Below the pieces are notes generated by a model. That model searched no databases, was not told the origin of the DNA, and saw only the letters and a list, made by a program, of their open reading frames with translations. A DNA stretch of 64,000 nt from Beroe forskalii (Eukaryota; Ctenophora; Nuda; Beroida; Beroidae), in assembly GCA_011033025.1 (NCBI GenBank), contig WFMF01000109.1, positions 1 to 64,000 on the forward strand, given 5' to 3'. Position numbers and translations under genes: made by a program. This document shows positions 14,301 through 25,200 of this stretch, in pieces. Each line of letters starts with the position of its first letter. Position 1 is the stretch's first letter.

Positions 14301-14414
14301 GAACTGAACCCCCTTGAGAAAACCCTGGACCTCCAGAGAACTCTCACCAGAGACTGCGAAATGAACCCTTCTTCCAGACTCATGCTCAAACTCCTCATCA
14401 AATCAATACAATAG
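1311..14414 (+). CDS. SLF1: SLF1-like tandem-BRCT protein, ten exons (whole gene)
   Basis: Exons are read as 1311-1822, 2063-2314, 4257-4403, 4530-4698, 4931-5050, 5295-5448, 5793-5949, 6633-6855, 7022-7261 and 14181-14414. All introns are GT-AG and every phase matches, giving 735 residues plus a TAG stop. Order: a disordered acidic N-terminus (about 1-155), BRCT1 (about 158-250), BRCT2 (about 270-355), then a helical region to the end. In vertebrates SLF1 recruits the SMC5/6 complex to damaged DNA through RAD18 and SLF2. The GPFHDM...RLFKAGGGRV stretch and the GKWLLKTEYVEESYAEGYW block resemble the SLF1 BRCT pair. Differences: about 155 extra N-terminal residues and no ankyrin repeats at the C-terminus. 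A TOPBP1-related BRCT protein is the main alternative. The ATG at 1311 is the first methionine after an acceptor at 1290 or 1306; a further upstream exon is possible. Confidence 0.62.
2315..4256 (+). other. Intron 2 of SLF1-like gene with recurring palindrome
   Basis: About 1.9 kb, AT-rich, with no exon recognised. A palindrome with consensus halves AAATGTCCCTTCT / AGAAGGGACATTT occurs in whole or part about six times (near 2731, 3087, 3410, 3591, 4117 and 4141). Spacing is irregular, so it is not a simple tandem array. Confidence 0.6.
4257..5050 (+). CDS. SLF1: SLF1-like exons 3-5: BRCT2
   Basis: Exons 4257-4403, 4530-4698 and 4931-5050 encode the second BRCT. It starts at EGPFHDMTASILSDHPRR, followed by the AGGGRV turn, ELSFILVDN, and a TH-containing segment ending with the helix SYIHNIVLEE. 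Human SLF1 has the same order: a GAFHRW start, an AG(K) turn and a YLGDFLLEKE end, as recalled. Exon 5 adds a linker with an LLPTVPWSCTF motif. Acceptors are TTCAG, TTTTTCAG and TCTCCCAG; donors are GTGAGT, GTAAGA and GTGAGT. No frame break was seen. Confidence 0.65.
5295..7261 (+). CDS. SLF1: SLF1-like exons 6-9: helical middle region
   Basis: Exons 5295-5448, 5793-5949, 6633-6855 and 7022-7261 encode an alpha-helical, Leu/Trp-rich stretch with segments such as ESWGAILLPL, LRQVLSDLYILSWF, FWLELLEKDFWNWE and HYIKHVLRVFLKAY. This matches the general idea of the helical scaffold after the BRCTs in SLF1, but I cannot name a domain with certainty. Phases join cleanly (1, 2, 0, 0). The exon 7 donor GAGTAAG is followed within about 20 bases by a GC-rich minisatellite. 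The last 80 or so bases of exon 9 with its donor are duplicated downstream at 7355-7437. Confidence 0.6.
5950..6632 (+). repeat. Intron 7 of SLF1-like gene: 16-bp minisatellite and two G-rich direct repeats
   Basis: Directly after the donor lie about five copies of a 16-bp unit, GACGGCCGAGGGGTGG (about 5966-6035). Two direct repeats of about 65 bp follow (about 6243-6305 and 6486-6550). Both start with GGGCCAAGGCCCCCCTA and contain a run of ten or more G then CTTTTnAAAACTAGG. They look like paired ends or two copies of a small interspersed element. No coding signal is seen between the exons. Confidence 0.7.
7262..7437 (+). repeat. Palindromic X-box minisatellite and duplicated exon end
   Basis: Four copies of the perfect 14-bp palindrome GTTACCATGGTAAC, separated by ACAGCCT-type linkers, lie at about 7278-7354. 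Next, 7355-7437 repeats the last part of exon 9, from AGACTGCACGTGCTC through the donor AAGGTAYGGATTAAGGA, with only a few base changes. The second copy's donor could compete with the first. Confidence 0.85.
7438..8990 (+). other. Intron 9 proximal part: loose inverted repeat of GGGACAAATG-type motifs
   Basis: No exon seen. From about 7740 to 8300 the strand carries scattered GGACAAATGG, GGGACA and AAAATGG motifs. From about 8500 to 8850 their complements appear (TCTCAAATGGRCCTG, TTTGTCCC). The arrangement is a low-fidelity foldback of short motifs leading into the 29-bp satellite. Confidence 0.45.
8990..13665 (+). repeat. 29-bp satellite array, about 160 units
   Basis: Tandem units of about 29 bp have the consensus CTACTGGTGTCAGACACCCG then TAGTCTCAC. 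The first 1.5 kb (8990-10500) is strongly diverged, with irregular spacing. From 10500 to 13665 units are near-identical, with higher-order blocks several units long recurring, for example the block with CCAACTGGTGTCAGAAACCCG and CAGCTACTGG. It lies wholly inside the last intron of the SLF1-like gene. Short open frames reading SPTGVRHP / LLVSDT are by-products of the repeat, not genes. Confidence 0.95.
14021..14135 (+). repeat. Foldback of GTCCCGCTTT motifs
   Basis: Several GTCCCRCTTT copies on the plus strand are followed after a short centre (TTGCTCACCTGTTTTTCC) by the complement GGGACAAAGCGGGAC type. The element sits about 45 bp upstream of the last-exon acceptor and could form a long hairpin. 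Confidence 0.7.
14181..14414 (+). CDS. SLF1: SLF1-like exon 10 (last exon)
   Basis: The acceptor TTCCCCAG precedes TGTTACGTTAGATACG, in phase 0 with exon 9. It encodes CYVRYDAP, a proline-rich turn, the helix EVYLVLLSAMFRALLSEL, then DLQRTLTRDCEMNPSSRLMLKLLIKSIQ and TAG. The Leu-rich helices continue the pattern of exons 6-9. The exon lies 6.9 kb from exon 9, beyond the satellite; it is linked by phase and style, without transcript evidence. Confidence 0.62.
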   Translation, partial: CYVRYDAPDAPSPTFSSEVYLVLLSAMFRALLSELSKPPSELNPLEKTLDLQRTLTRDCEMNPSSRLMLKLLIKSIQ

Positions 14415-14424
14415 CCCCCGGGGA

Positions 14425-14712
14425 CTGTTATCATGGTAACACAGACTGTTACCATGGTAACACAGACTGTTACCATGGTAACAGCCTGTAACCATGGTAA
14501 CACAGACTGTAACCATGGTAACAGCCTGTTACCATGGTAACACATCCTGTTACCATGGTAACAGCCTGTAACCATGGCAACACAGACTGTTACCATGGTA
14601 ACACAGCCTGTTACCATGGTAACACAGACTGTTACCATGGTAACACAGCCCGTTACCATGGTAACACAGACTGTTACCATAGTAACACAGCCCGTTACCA
14701 TGGTAACAATGC
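14425..14712 (+). repeat. 3' UTR array of GTTACCATGGTAAC palindromes
   Basis: About 14 copies of GTTACCATGGTAAC or one-base variants (GTAACCATGGTAAC, GTTATCATGGTAAC) alternate with ACAGACT/ACAGCCT/ACAGCCC linkers, a period of about 20 bp. It begins 10 bases after the stop codon of the SLF1-like gene, so it is probably transcribed. The palindrome has the form of an RFX X-box. Confidence 0.9.
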
Positions 14713-14796
14713 AATAGCCCCCGGGGACTCCTGTTTGTTTTAATACTAAAATCCTCAGATCGCTTTTTTACCCAACTCTAAGTGTTGGAAGTAAAA

Positions 14797-14802
14797 AATA
14801 AA
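14797..14802 (+). terminator. Candidate polyadenylation signal AATAAA
   Basis: AATAAA occurs about 385 bases after the SLF1-like stop codon and just after the 3' UTR array. It is the first canonical hexamer in that stretch. Confidence 0.55.
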
Positions 14803-14809
14803 GCTCTCC

Positions 14810-15529
14810 AATCTACACCTCCCATCAGAAACACCATTTTCTTTGTGTTCCTCGTTCGTGCAAATATCAATGTTAGAAAGATCAAAGAGTATTAAGTATT
14901 CCACCTATAATGGAATTAGTAGCTCGTGACATACACTCCTAATCAATCTTACAACTTTAGAAAGAATACATCTCGTTTAACTCATGTAAAACTGAAAGCA
15001 TTCGTGTTGACCCAAGTTATCACAACTTGCTCTCTAGTGTGGAGATCACCGAAGAAAATGAGCGTGTTGAAAACCGCCCATGATCTTTGAACTCGGCGGA
15101 AGGCGGAAAAATGCCCAAGAATCCTTCAAATTTATTGTTTCGCTGCAAAATTTCGTTCTAAAGCCTATCAAAATCGTATCATACAAGCAGTAAATCTGTA
15201 AATCATTTTAGATTCGCGTGCCGTTACGCTCTTGAAATTGTGATTTTTCGAGTCGGCAGAGACCAACTTGAATTTTTTTTGTATTTTGGTTGTATAAATG
15301 GCTCAAAGTAAGCGCAATGTTTGAGTTGTGAATATCCCTATCTAAATTATAAGCTGTTATCTCACTACATTTATTGTATATAACGTACCTTTTAACCTTT
15401 TACTTTTTAATTTCGACATCTTCTGAAACTCATTAAACTTATTAATAAGCCTATTATTATATGTATCAAGTTGGCTATTAAAATAGGTATGAACCAATTA
15501 CGCTAAATTGTTGCATTTTACTCAGCATA
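14810..15529. other. Intergenic, nothing recognised
   Basis: AT-rich, with no open frame or repeat of note, between the SLF1-like poly(A) signal and the 49-bp array. Confidence 0.5.
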
Positions 15530-15893
15530 GTGTACATTGTACATTGAACAATGTACAGTATACATTGTACAGTGTACAATCTACAGTATACACTATACAC
15601 TAAACAGTGTACATTGTACATTATACAGTGTACAGTGCACATCTTGCAGTAAACAGTGTACATTGTACATTATACAGTGTACAGTGCACATCTTGCAGTA
15701 AACAGTGTACATTGTACATTATACAGTGTACAGTGCACATCTTGCAGTAAACAGTGTACATTGTACATTATACAGTGTACAATCTACAGTATACACTATA
15801 CACTAAACAGTGTACATTGTACATTATACAGTGTACAGTGTACAGTGCACATCTTGCAGTAAACAGTGTACATTGTACATTATACAGTGTACC
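15530..15893 (+). repeat. 49-bp minisatellite of TGTACA-type motifs
   Basis: The unit begins AAACAGTGTACATTGTACAT and continues TATACAGTGTACAGTGCACATCTTGCAGT, repeating at 15602, 15651 and so on with a 49-bp period, preceded by a more degenerate part. The unit is itself rich in self-complementary GTGTAC/GTACAT. A short related stretch occurs at about 50920-50995. Confidence 0.9.
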
Positions 15894-18234
15894 TTTCTCA
15901 TCGTACGGATAGAGCGTTCATAGAATTCAGATTTGATGTGGCATCACGTTAACTTTCTGAAGTTGATAATAAGTTGCACCAAACGTTGCTCAATTAATGC
16001 TCTGGTGCAAAACCTGATTATGACTTGCTCTAAGTCGTCGCAAATTCTGAGAGATTTATTGACATGTTTTCCATTTACTCCTTACGAACACAAACTTTTG
16101 CGGAAAAATTGTCGTGCTTGCAGTTGTGGTATGAATATCTAGGAAATATAGTAATAAGGATCTTCAAATTTTTAACAAAAAGTCGGTCCACCTATGATAT
16201 AGTGATATAATATTGATATTCGTGTTATTAACTTTGTGTGCATTGCTAACATTTCACCGTGTTTTGTATTTTGTATTGTTTTTGAGTGAAAGTGTTACGG
16301 GATCGTCATGAACAATAGAACCCCCTAAATGTCACTAATCAAACAACGTATGCTAAATTACCATAATTCTGCGATAAATTCTGATTTTCCTCTTCTTTGT
16401 GACAAAATGAGAAGCAACCTTTAAAACATCGTTAAGACTTTAAATTCAAATAACGTAACTCTAACGTCTGTTTTCCTTTTAAATGTAACTTTGTTCTCTT
16501 TCCTGGGCCTGAAATAGTAAATACAGCCCTGCTCCAAACTCATGACTCCCCAGAACTCTATCTTTCTTCTTCGTGATGATACCCGTAATGATTAGTAGTG
16601 ATAACTGATAACATTAGTAGTGATAACTGATAATAGTAGGTCCTTTTTGTGTGAATATTCAAAGAATTGTTCCCTGATCTCCTGGTATGAATTGTTGTGA
16701 AAGTATGATCGACTAATCTAAGAGGCATGTGTTCAATCCTAGCAGTCCCCTATCCTCATTTTTAGAAATTTTGTACAAATTGATCTACAACTGGTGAATA
16801 TAATATCTTTTCTGGTTAATTTGATTTTTATTTTCATATCGATTGTTTTCAATTTCTTTATTTTCATTAGTTGATATAGCGTGTTTGACTCGTCTTAATT
16901 TAGCTTTCAATTGCAACTTACCAGTGATTGTCCTAACTACTCAATAACTTGCTGGGCTGAAAATATACTCCTGAAGACTGGAAAAAATTAGAAAAGACCT
17001 GTCTCTTTTTCTCTGTGAGCAAAATTTTCAGTAGGTAACGAAAGAATTGGAACTTGTCACTGAAATCACTATCATTGACAGTTTTCTTAATCCATCGCAA
17101 TCAATGCTTCAATGGTGATGCATCTTGAATGACAGCATTTGCTGGCTTTTTATTTACACACTTGTCTAGCACTTTCTTGAACGCTTGAATTAAATATTGG
17201 GAGCTATGCTGAAAGAAACAGGCTTCAATTCAGGTATTCAGTCTTGCTGAAAGTTGCCTTGCAAGTCAAAGTTGTCAGTTGGAGCAGAGAAAAAGAGACA
17301 GGTCAATAGTTGATATGACAAATTACCATGACATCAGCCAATCAGCAGACGAGTTTACGGCCAACTCGCACGCTGATTGGTCAATGACAAATTGACATGT
17401 GGGTAAGCTAATATGCCGCCGATAGTGAGGCTGGATTTAGTGCTCTGAAGTAAGAGCCTTTTTCCGGAATTAATCAATCGGAAGTTCTATCTTCCTTTGG
17501 TCATTGAGTTTTTCAAGTGAATTGTGAAACAGTTTGCATGAGAAAGAAAAGAATCCAAATAGCACTAGGTAGTTCCACACTTGTTCCTTCAAGATGGAAC
17601 TTTTGTCGAACAAAAGCCCAATTCAAGTCTTGAATCCTGGAAAATAAGCCATTCAGATTCGGGGCCTCAGTTGAGAACAGGCCTCTATTTGAAGATTCAA
17701 TCGGGTACAGGGTGGTTCATCTGTCTTGAACCCCTTTTACTTTTTCTAACCAATTTTACGACAGAAATGCCTGGCTTAGTTGGGAGCAGGCGTTTTATTT
17801 GAAGACTGGAATGGGTGCTTTGATCAAATAGTCGAAATACCTGCCTTAAATATCGATCATAGCACCCATTTCAGAGTGGAAACCCCGCTTCCAAGATTCT
17901 AGACGACTTCTTACTTTCTTACTTTCTTAATGTGTAAGTTGAATCTTCTAGCGTTAGATCATGTAAACATCATGTGTTGAGCTGATCATGCAAACTGTTT
18001 CACGGTTCTGTCACACGTTCCAAGCACTCTAGAAGTATGAAAACATGACATTTTGTTTTTTAGTTTGGCAATGCTCTAGTAAATTTGCTCTTTTCTCACT
18101 ACTTGGTTATATTCCTTGTACAGTTAGGAGGATTAACCCTGGCACTTTCTGACTCCTCCTCTAATTCTGACACCTAATAATTCCATATATGGCATAATTG
18201 ACCCTAACACTTCCTCAAATTTGAGCTTTGGAGG
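15894..18234. other. Intergenic region upstream of DHX9
   Basis: No gene recognised. It contains a CCAAT hairpin element at 17325-17425. Two loosely similar stretches of about 90 bp, GGGGCCTCAGTTGAGAACAG and its relative GGCTTAGTTGGGAGCAGG (about 17640-17810), each carry TATTTGAAGA. The DHX9 promoter should lie here, but no TATA box or initiator could be chosen with confidence. Confidence 0.5.
17325..17425 (+). repeat. CCAAT inverted-repeat element, copy 1
   Basis: The arms are GCCAATCAGCAGACGAG and GCACGCTGATTGGTCAATGA. They are followed by the tail ATGTGGGTAAGCTAATATGC and CGCCGATA. The same layout recurs at 61995 and 63020. Confidence 0.8.
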
Positions 18235-19248
18235 ATGCACAAGCAGCTGATAGACCAGTTCTGCTCCGCAAAGCAAGTGAAGCCCAACATCCGACACTCC
18301 GACGTCAAGGGAAAGTTCTTCAAATGTCAGGTAAAGTTTTTTTTTTCTTTTTTTCTCCTTTTCTATTTCTTCTCATATTCCCACTCACAGCCCCACTCTT
18401 AGTCCCCCTCCTGAGCGTTGAAGAGCAGACTACAGCAGCACAGTGTTGAAGAGCAGACTACAGCAGCACAGTGCTGAATCTCTTTACATCGTTCTGCAGT
18501 AATACCACCCCACGTTACCTGTCCCACCACCCCATAATACCAAATATGGCATAATTAGGGGGATTTACCCTGGCCTGGTATGCTGACACCTGCAGCGTTT
18601 GGGTGCCTTCACTAATGTAACCGTGTTATGGAAACTATGCAAATGTCTGTAACCAACTCACGTAATCAGCAGAAATTGGGGTGCCAATTTTTCAATATTT
18701 TCAAAACATCTTTGAAAAAGCGCGAGGGTATTTTATCGTGGAAGTGAGATTATATCAAGGATGAAGTTGTTGAAATCATCGGAAATGATTTATTTTATGA
18801 TCACTTCGTATGTAACGATGTTACCATTACCAGTAATGTCACTGTACATAAACTATACAAAAATTACATTATACGTTTGCGGTTTGCCTCTTGCATATGT
18901 ACAAGTGTTATACATTATACCTTACCCACATTATACATTATACATTATACATTATACATTATACATTATACATTATACATTATACATTATACATTATACA
19001 TTATACATTATACATTATACATTATACATTATACATTATACATTATACATTATACATTATACATTATACATTATACATTATACATTATACATTATACATT
19101 ATACATTATACATTATACATTATACATTATACATTATACACTGCAGGTGACTCTGCCTGGGCATGACGACTACACGGCTCAGGGTGGAGGACAGAGCAAG
19201 GAAATAGCTGAGGAGAAGGCGTGCGATGAACTCGTCCAATACCTCCAG
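18235..19248 (+). CDS. DHX9: DHX9 exons 1-2: dsRBD1
   Basis: Exon 18235-18330 encodes [20 protein letters not shown] then KGKFFKCQ. Exon 19147-19248 encodes [20 protein letters not shown] then [14 protein letters not shown]. Together these give the alpha-beta-beta-beta-alpha dsRBD, with the KEIAEEKAC helix that contacts RNA. Both introns are phase 0. The second acceptor, ACTGCAG, directly follows the 7-bp array. Confidence 0.88.
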
Positions 19249-22200
19249 GTAATGACTCATTTCTAGTGTTTGGGTTAAAACTGACAAACTGTTCTTACCC
19301 ACCTGTATGTAAGTATGTTTGTGTATCTGTCTGTATGTTAATATGTTTGTCTGTATGCGTATCTGACTGTGTGTCTGTATGTGTGTATCTGTCTGTTTGT
19401 TAGTGTGTGGTAGGTTGTTCTCCACCTTGTGGCTGACAGCTGATTGGTTCCTCCTAACACCCTCTAAAAGCTGATTGGTTCCTCCTAACACCCTCTGACA
19501 GCTGATTGGTTCCTCCTAACCACCCTCTGACAGCTGATTGGTTCCTCCTAACACCCCATAACATCTGATTGGTTTCAGGTGTGTGGGGAGATGGACGATG
19601 ACGGTAACCCAGTGTTTGACGAGGCTGTACCCCCAGCAGACGACACACCTCTAAAAGAGGAAGAGGAGGGGTTTAAGGAGGAGCCAGAGTCCCCCGCCCC
19701 CTTCCAAACCCACCCCTCGAGAGCAGGGGGAGCACTTCCAGCCCGCCCTGGAGCACTCCCAGCCCGCCCATCTGAGGGCTCCACCCCTACCAAGAAGACG
19801 GTAGTGGGGCCCCCACCCGGACCCCCACCTGGTCTTCCACCTAGCTTCAGAGTGGGGAATGAGTTGCCGCCAAGTTTTAGAGCAGGGAATGATGTTCCGC
19901 CTAGCTTTAGAGCGGAAAATAATACCCCTCCCAGACAGACTGGTGTCAAGAGGCCCATACAACAGGTACTGGGGTGCTAGATTAGCACTACTTTCAACCG
20001 GTGCTATATCAAATAATACAAACAAGAATTGGGCCTGTTGCCTCGTTTGGGTGGGGAAATTCAAATACTAGACAGAAATTCAGGAATCTCATATTATATT
20101 CATATTCCCCATCCTTCCTTTGATGCTAGTGACAAATGCACATTTGTATAACGCGCCACTGTAGACTCAATACTTCCTAGATTAGTGGTGCTGAGAACGG
20201 GGGATACACTTTGGAAAACGCCAGATCTGCTCTAAACCTGTTCCTACAGAAGAACAGACAGCCTACGGATATGGAGATTAGTTGAAATAATTCATTTCAA
20301 GATAACATTTAAATAGGAATTGGAAGGTATTCGCTTTTCAAGGGCTTCCAGCATCTCAAACATTACCAGTATTCTCAGTCTCAGTACCTGTCTCATTATT
20401 GCCGCTGAATTCTTCTCAAAGTTAAGTTTTAAATGGATTTTCGCTTAATAATAATAAAATGAAACTAATGATGTAATCCCTCGGAATCTCGGATTAGAGA
20501 CGAGGGTGCAGCGCACGCCCGGGAGTTCACGGCCAGCATGGAAGCATTCCCCCTCTTCTTGTACCTCCTCCCCCGATTAAAGACTCCACCCTATCCCCCG
20601 ATTAAAGACTTAACCCCGTCCCCCCATTAACCCCCCCCCCCCTCTCTCAGATTAGGGACGGGGGAGCTGCCCACGCGAAGGAATTCACTGCCAGCATGAA
20701 GGTCTACATCACCCCTTCTTACCCCCCCCCCCGCAGAATAATGACTTAACTCCCCCTCCCTCAGATTAGGGACGGGGGAGCTGCCCACGCGAAGGAATTC
20801 ACTGCCAGCATGAAGGTCTACATCCCTCGCTTCAGAAGGACCCTCTCTGGCCAAGAGAAAGCCTCCAACAAGAAAACAGCGCAGAATAAACTGGCCTTCA
20901 ACCTGGTCATGCAGCTGTACAAGTGTGGGGCTATCACCAGTCTAGAGGTTAGTGCAGGACAAATTCTGTTAGTCAGTACATCACCAGTCTAGAGGTTAGT
21001 AGGATTTTATTTCAGTTAGTAACTCACTCTGGAAATGTCTATTCAGGAAGACTATTCCATTTGTAGATCCTGACTCCTATAAAGAAATCATACAGTTTCG
21101 GGCCAGTTTCGATGTATTCTGAGTACTAGGGGATATGTAACAGGAAAGGTCCCTTGTTTGAGACTTAGGGCCCTTATTCAGACCTTTTTATTAAACTGGA
21201 ATCTAACCTGTTCCCCCTCAGATGAGTTCAAAGAAGACGCGCGCCTCCATCAAGCCGTCTCCCTGCAACATATCGGGAGAGATGGGTGAGAAGATATCCT
21301 CTTTACTACAGGAGTGTGGTATAAGTCCTGTGGAGGTCCCTGAGGACGTAGAGGAACCCATTCCTCTACTGCTGCCAGACGAACAGAACATCAACCAGCC
21401 GGACACAGAAACAGAAACCAGTTAGTGAATTCATAGGGAGTTTAGTATAGGACACAGAAACAGAAACTAGTTAGTGAATTTAACGGGTTTCAGTATAGGA
21501 CACAGAAACAGAAACCAGTTAGTGATTTTGTGAGGCGTTTAGTATAAGACACAGAAACAGAAACCAGTTAGTGAATTTAAAGGGTATTTAGTATAGGACA
21601 CAGAAACAGAAACCAGTTAGTGAATTTGTGAGGCGTTTAGTATAAGACACAGAAACAGAAACCAGTTAGTGAATTTAAAGGGTATTTAGTATAGGACACA
21701 GAAACAGAAACCAGTTAGAGAATTCATATTATTACCCTCCCGTGGCTCAAACTCCAGTGTGATAATTATCGATATATCACTCCTTTATAGAACTACTGAA
21801 CAGTGGCGGAATAATAGAGCAGAATATCGTTAAATGAATTGTTGATTTTATGAAGGAGCACTCGAAAATCTATAAAAACGTTGAATTCAGACGAGGGTCG
21901 TCAGACCCGAGTGGTAGGGAGTACTGTTTTGTCGGGTAATAATACAATTAACAAACTCATGGATCGTGTGATATCGAAAATTGTCAAACTCGGCTGACGC
22001 CTCGTGTGATAATTTTCGATATAACACTCCCATTCGTTTGTTAATCGTACAGTATAAGACACAGAAACAGAAACCAGTTAGTGAATCTGTGAGGCGTTTA
22101 CTGTTGTAAAAGTCTTTACTTTTCATAGGCCCCTGAAAGGGTTTCAAGGCATAGCTTCCGAACTGCCCTCTTTTTGAGAGGGCGCCCTCTCATGCCCTCT

Positions 22201-25200
22201 TTTTGCCCTCTTTAAGGCCCAATTTGCCCTCCTTTTTGACCCTTCCCAAAATACACCTAATATAATATACGCTTATACGGTCTTTCTGGGTGACTTCCAA
22301 AAAAAAAGGTCGACCATATATTTCGGAAATACACCTAACAAGCACTGGCTCCGATTGATTTTGGAAATCTACTTTTAGTAAATTTGCACCTAAAAGACAC
22401 CTGAAAGTTCCTGAAATACACTCTGGACTCTGAAAATACACCCAATAAGCACTATTTCGCATTGATTTTGTAAATACACTTTTATTTAATTCTCCTAAAA
22501 TACACCTTAAGTTCCTGAAATACACCCATGATTGTGAAAATACACGAAAATACACCTAATATGCACTTTCTCGGATTAATTTTGTAAATACACTTTTACT
22601 GAATTGACCTAAAATAAACCTTAAGTTCCTGAAAAACACGCATGATTGTGAAAATACACCTAATAAGCACTAATAAAAAAAAGGTCGCCACTCTATCGTA
22701 GAATATTGCCCTCTTCTTGCTACTCCAGTAGCCCAGGCAAAGTCAGTATGCAACATTCGAGTGGACAAAGTTGCTCAACGGTTTTTGGTACTTCCAACTG
22801 TGCTTTATCGAAAAAATTCACTGCCCTTCCGTGAATCGACGTCATGGGGGGTGCTACGGCCACGCCCATTTTTCGCATGTTTAAATGGCTGTAACTCCGG
22901 TTCCTTTTGGAGTTGGGAGCAAACGTTCCACCTTAAAATGACCGCAATGGACACATTATGCCAGGCGGATGATGGTTTTGAAGCCCTCAGACCTTTCGTT
23001 TTCGAGTTACAACCAACAAACTGATTTTTTCGTAACCCGCGAGCCAACGCAAGGTAAAAATCGTAACTTTCGTTCCTTTTGGAGTTCAGCATGAAACAAC
23101 CAGGTTAAAATGACCGTTATCATCCAATGTTGGGGGAAGATGATGGTTTTGAAGCCTTACGACGTCTTCTATTTTGTAGAAAGTGCACAAAAAAAGGGAT
23201 TTAAAAGCAGTTACAAAGCCATCGGACCTTATCGAAACTAAATCATTTTTTCTCCCCATACTCCAGGATGTAAGGTCAATCGGTTTGCAACGGTTACTAG
23301 CCCTTCAGATCATGTAGAATTGATGTAGCTTTATCATGACATCTGATCTTGATGGCGATCTTGAAGTCCATATTAACCACGCCCTTTTTAAGATCATGCG
23401 CAGGCTTGATATTTCATAACTTAGCTCAGGAAGGTTATAGGACGTAGAGACTTTGTTTTGGACACCAACGAAGTGCAAAGGCCATGTTTGTATACAACTT
23501 GTTCCTTAGTATATGCTTTAAAATGCTTAGGAAGAGATTTACGGGCGAAGAACTGATTTTCGGGGCACCAGCAGGACATAGCAGAGTAGATTTTTGTATA
23601 TTGGCCCAGGAAAATCGTTGACACTTCGTTTTGGGTGCAAATGAATTGTAATAGCCATGTTTATGTACAACTTGTTAAATGATAATAAACATTATATTGT
23701 CCCCAAACATGTTCAGCAAAAGGGTTATGAGCGAAAAAACTGATATTTCGATGGGTGTCCACAGGGCAAAGTGGAGGGATTATTGTACCTTAGCCCAGGG
23801 AGATCATAGAGACTTTGCTTTGGGCGCACTGCACAAACAGAGTGCAATGGCCATGTTTATTCTTTTATTACAACTTTCTACTTTGCTAATAAACATATCC
23901 CCTAAAATGGTCAGGAAATCAGGAAGGGAGTTATGGGCAAAAACTGATATTTGGGCAACTGTGATGCATAGAACCTTCCTATTGCTCTATTGTACCCTTG
24001 TCCGCTTGCACCTGCTGTATGCAGCCCGTGGCCAAATCTAGTATTGAGTTTGAGTTTGGTGAAGTGTAGCCTAGAACTTGAGGTAGATCAAGAGGCTTCC
24101 AAGAGGCTTCCAAGTTGAGGGTGATCAAGTTAAAAGGTTGGATGTCAGTCTTGATTTGAATGCCTCGAAGGATGGAGGACATAATTGTCTTTTAGAACAG
24201 CATTACCACAAACTCTGACGAAGTACGGCAAATGAGTGATTGAACAGTGATTTTGAAAGGGTTGCTGCCTACATAGAGACTTCGTATTGGTCTATAATAA
24301 GAGTATAAGAAGCCCGGTAGCCATATTTATACTTATACATATGATTTTTTAAAGCAATTTCTAGATAAACATGGCCATTTCTCTTCTTTTTACTTTGTAA
24401 GACCAAATAAAAGTTTTACACGCTGCACATAATAAATGGATGCACTACTGGGAAGTGCCTATCTTAGCCATGAAGAAACTGGCTGAGCTTTTACGTGCAA
24501 CATCATTGGATATCCTTCTGGGAAAGGTTGAACAGGCTTGGTCTGATGTCCCTCCAGAGGCATAGAGAGCAGTATGTGATTATGCACAACCTATGATCCT
24601 TCTTCTATGATCACCCTTGACTCGGAAGCTGCTATTTGAAAATACCCCCAATGAATAAAAAGGCACCAACCCTCACGAAATCGATGTTAAGTCACTCATT
24701 TGCCGATCAATTCTTGCCTTGATCATCCTCAACTTAGAAGCCTCTTGAGAAACATTCCAGATTTACATAGAGATCTATATGATCTCTACAGACATATGAT
24801 CTATAGAGACATGGTTGATCATATTGCAGCACCTTTGTACTGTAGTATGTAGATAAAAATACCTCCACTACACCAAACTCAAACTCAATACTAGATTAGA
24901 CCACAGGCTGCCTACAGCAGCTGGTGGTCTAAATTTTGGGTCTCCATTGCGGGTGGAAAAGGGGTACAATAGGAAGGTGCTATGCATCACAGGTGCCCAA
25001 ATATCAGTTTTTTCCCATCACTCTCTTCCTGACCATTTTACTTTTTAGGGCTTATGTTTATTAGCAAAGGAGCAAGTTGTGATAAAAGAATAAACATGAC
25101 CATTGCACTCCATTTGTGCAGTGCGCCCAAAGCGAAGTCTCTATGATCTCCCTGGGCTAAGGTACAGTACAATAATCGCCTCCACTTTGCCCTGTGGACA

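Noticed and set aside
16700..16760. Possible tRNA-derived element with a box B-like GTGTTCAATCC
   Set aside because: No box A at the right distance and no cloverleaf could be drawn.
18877..19266. Three long overlapping plus-strand frames reading IIHYTLY
   Set aside because: They are translations of a 7-bp microsatellite; only the end of one overlaps the true DHX9 exon 2.
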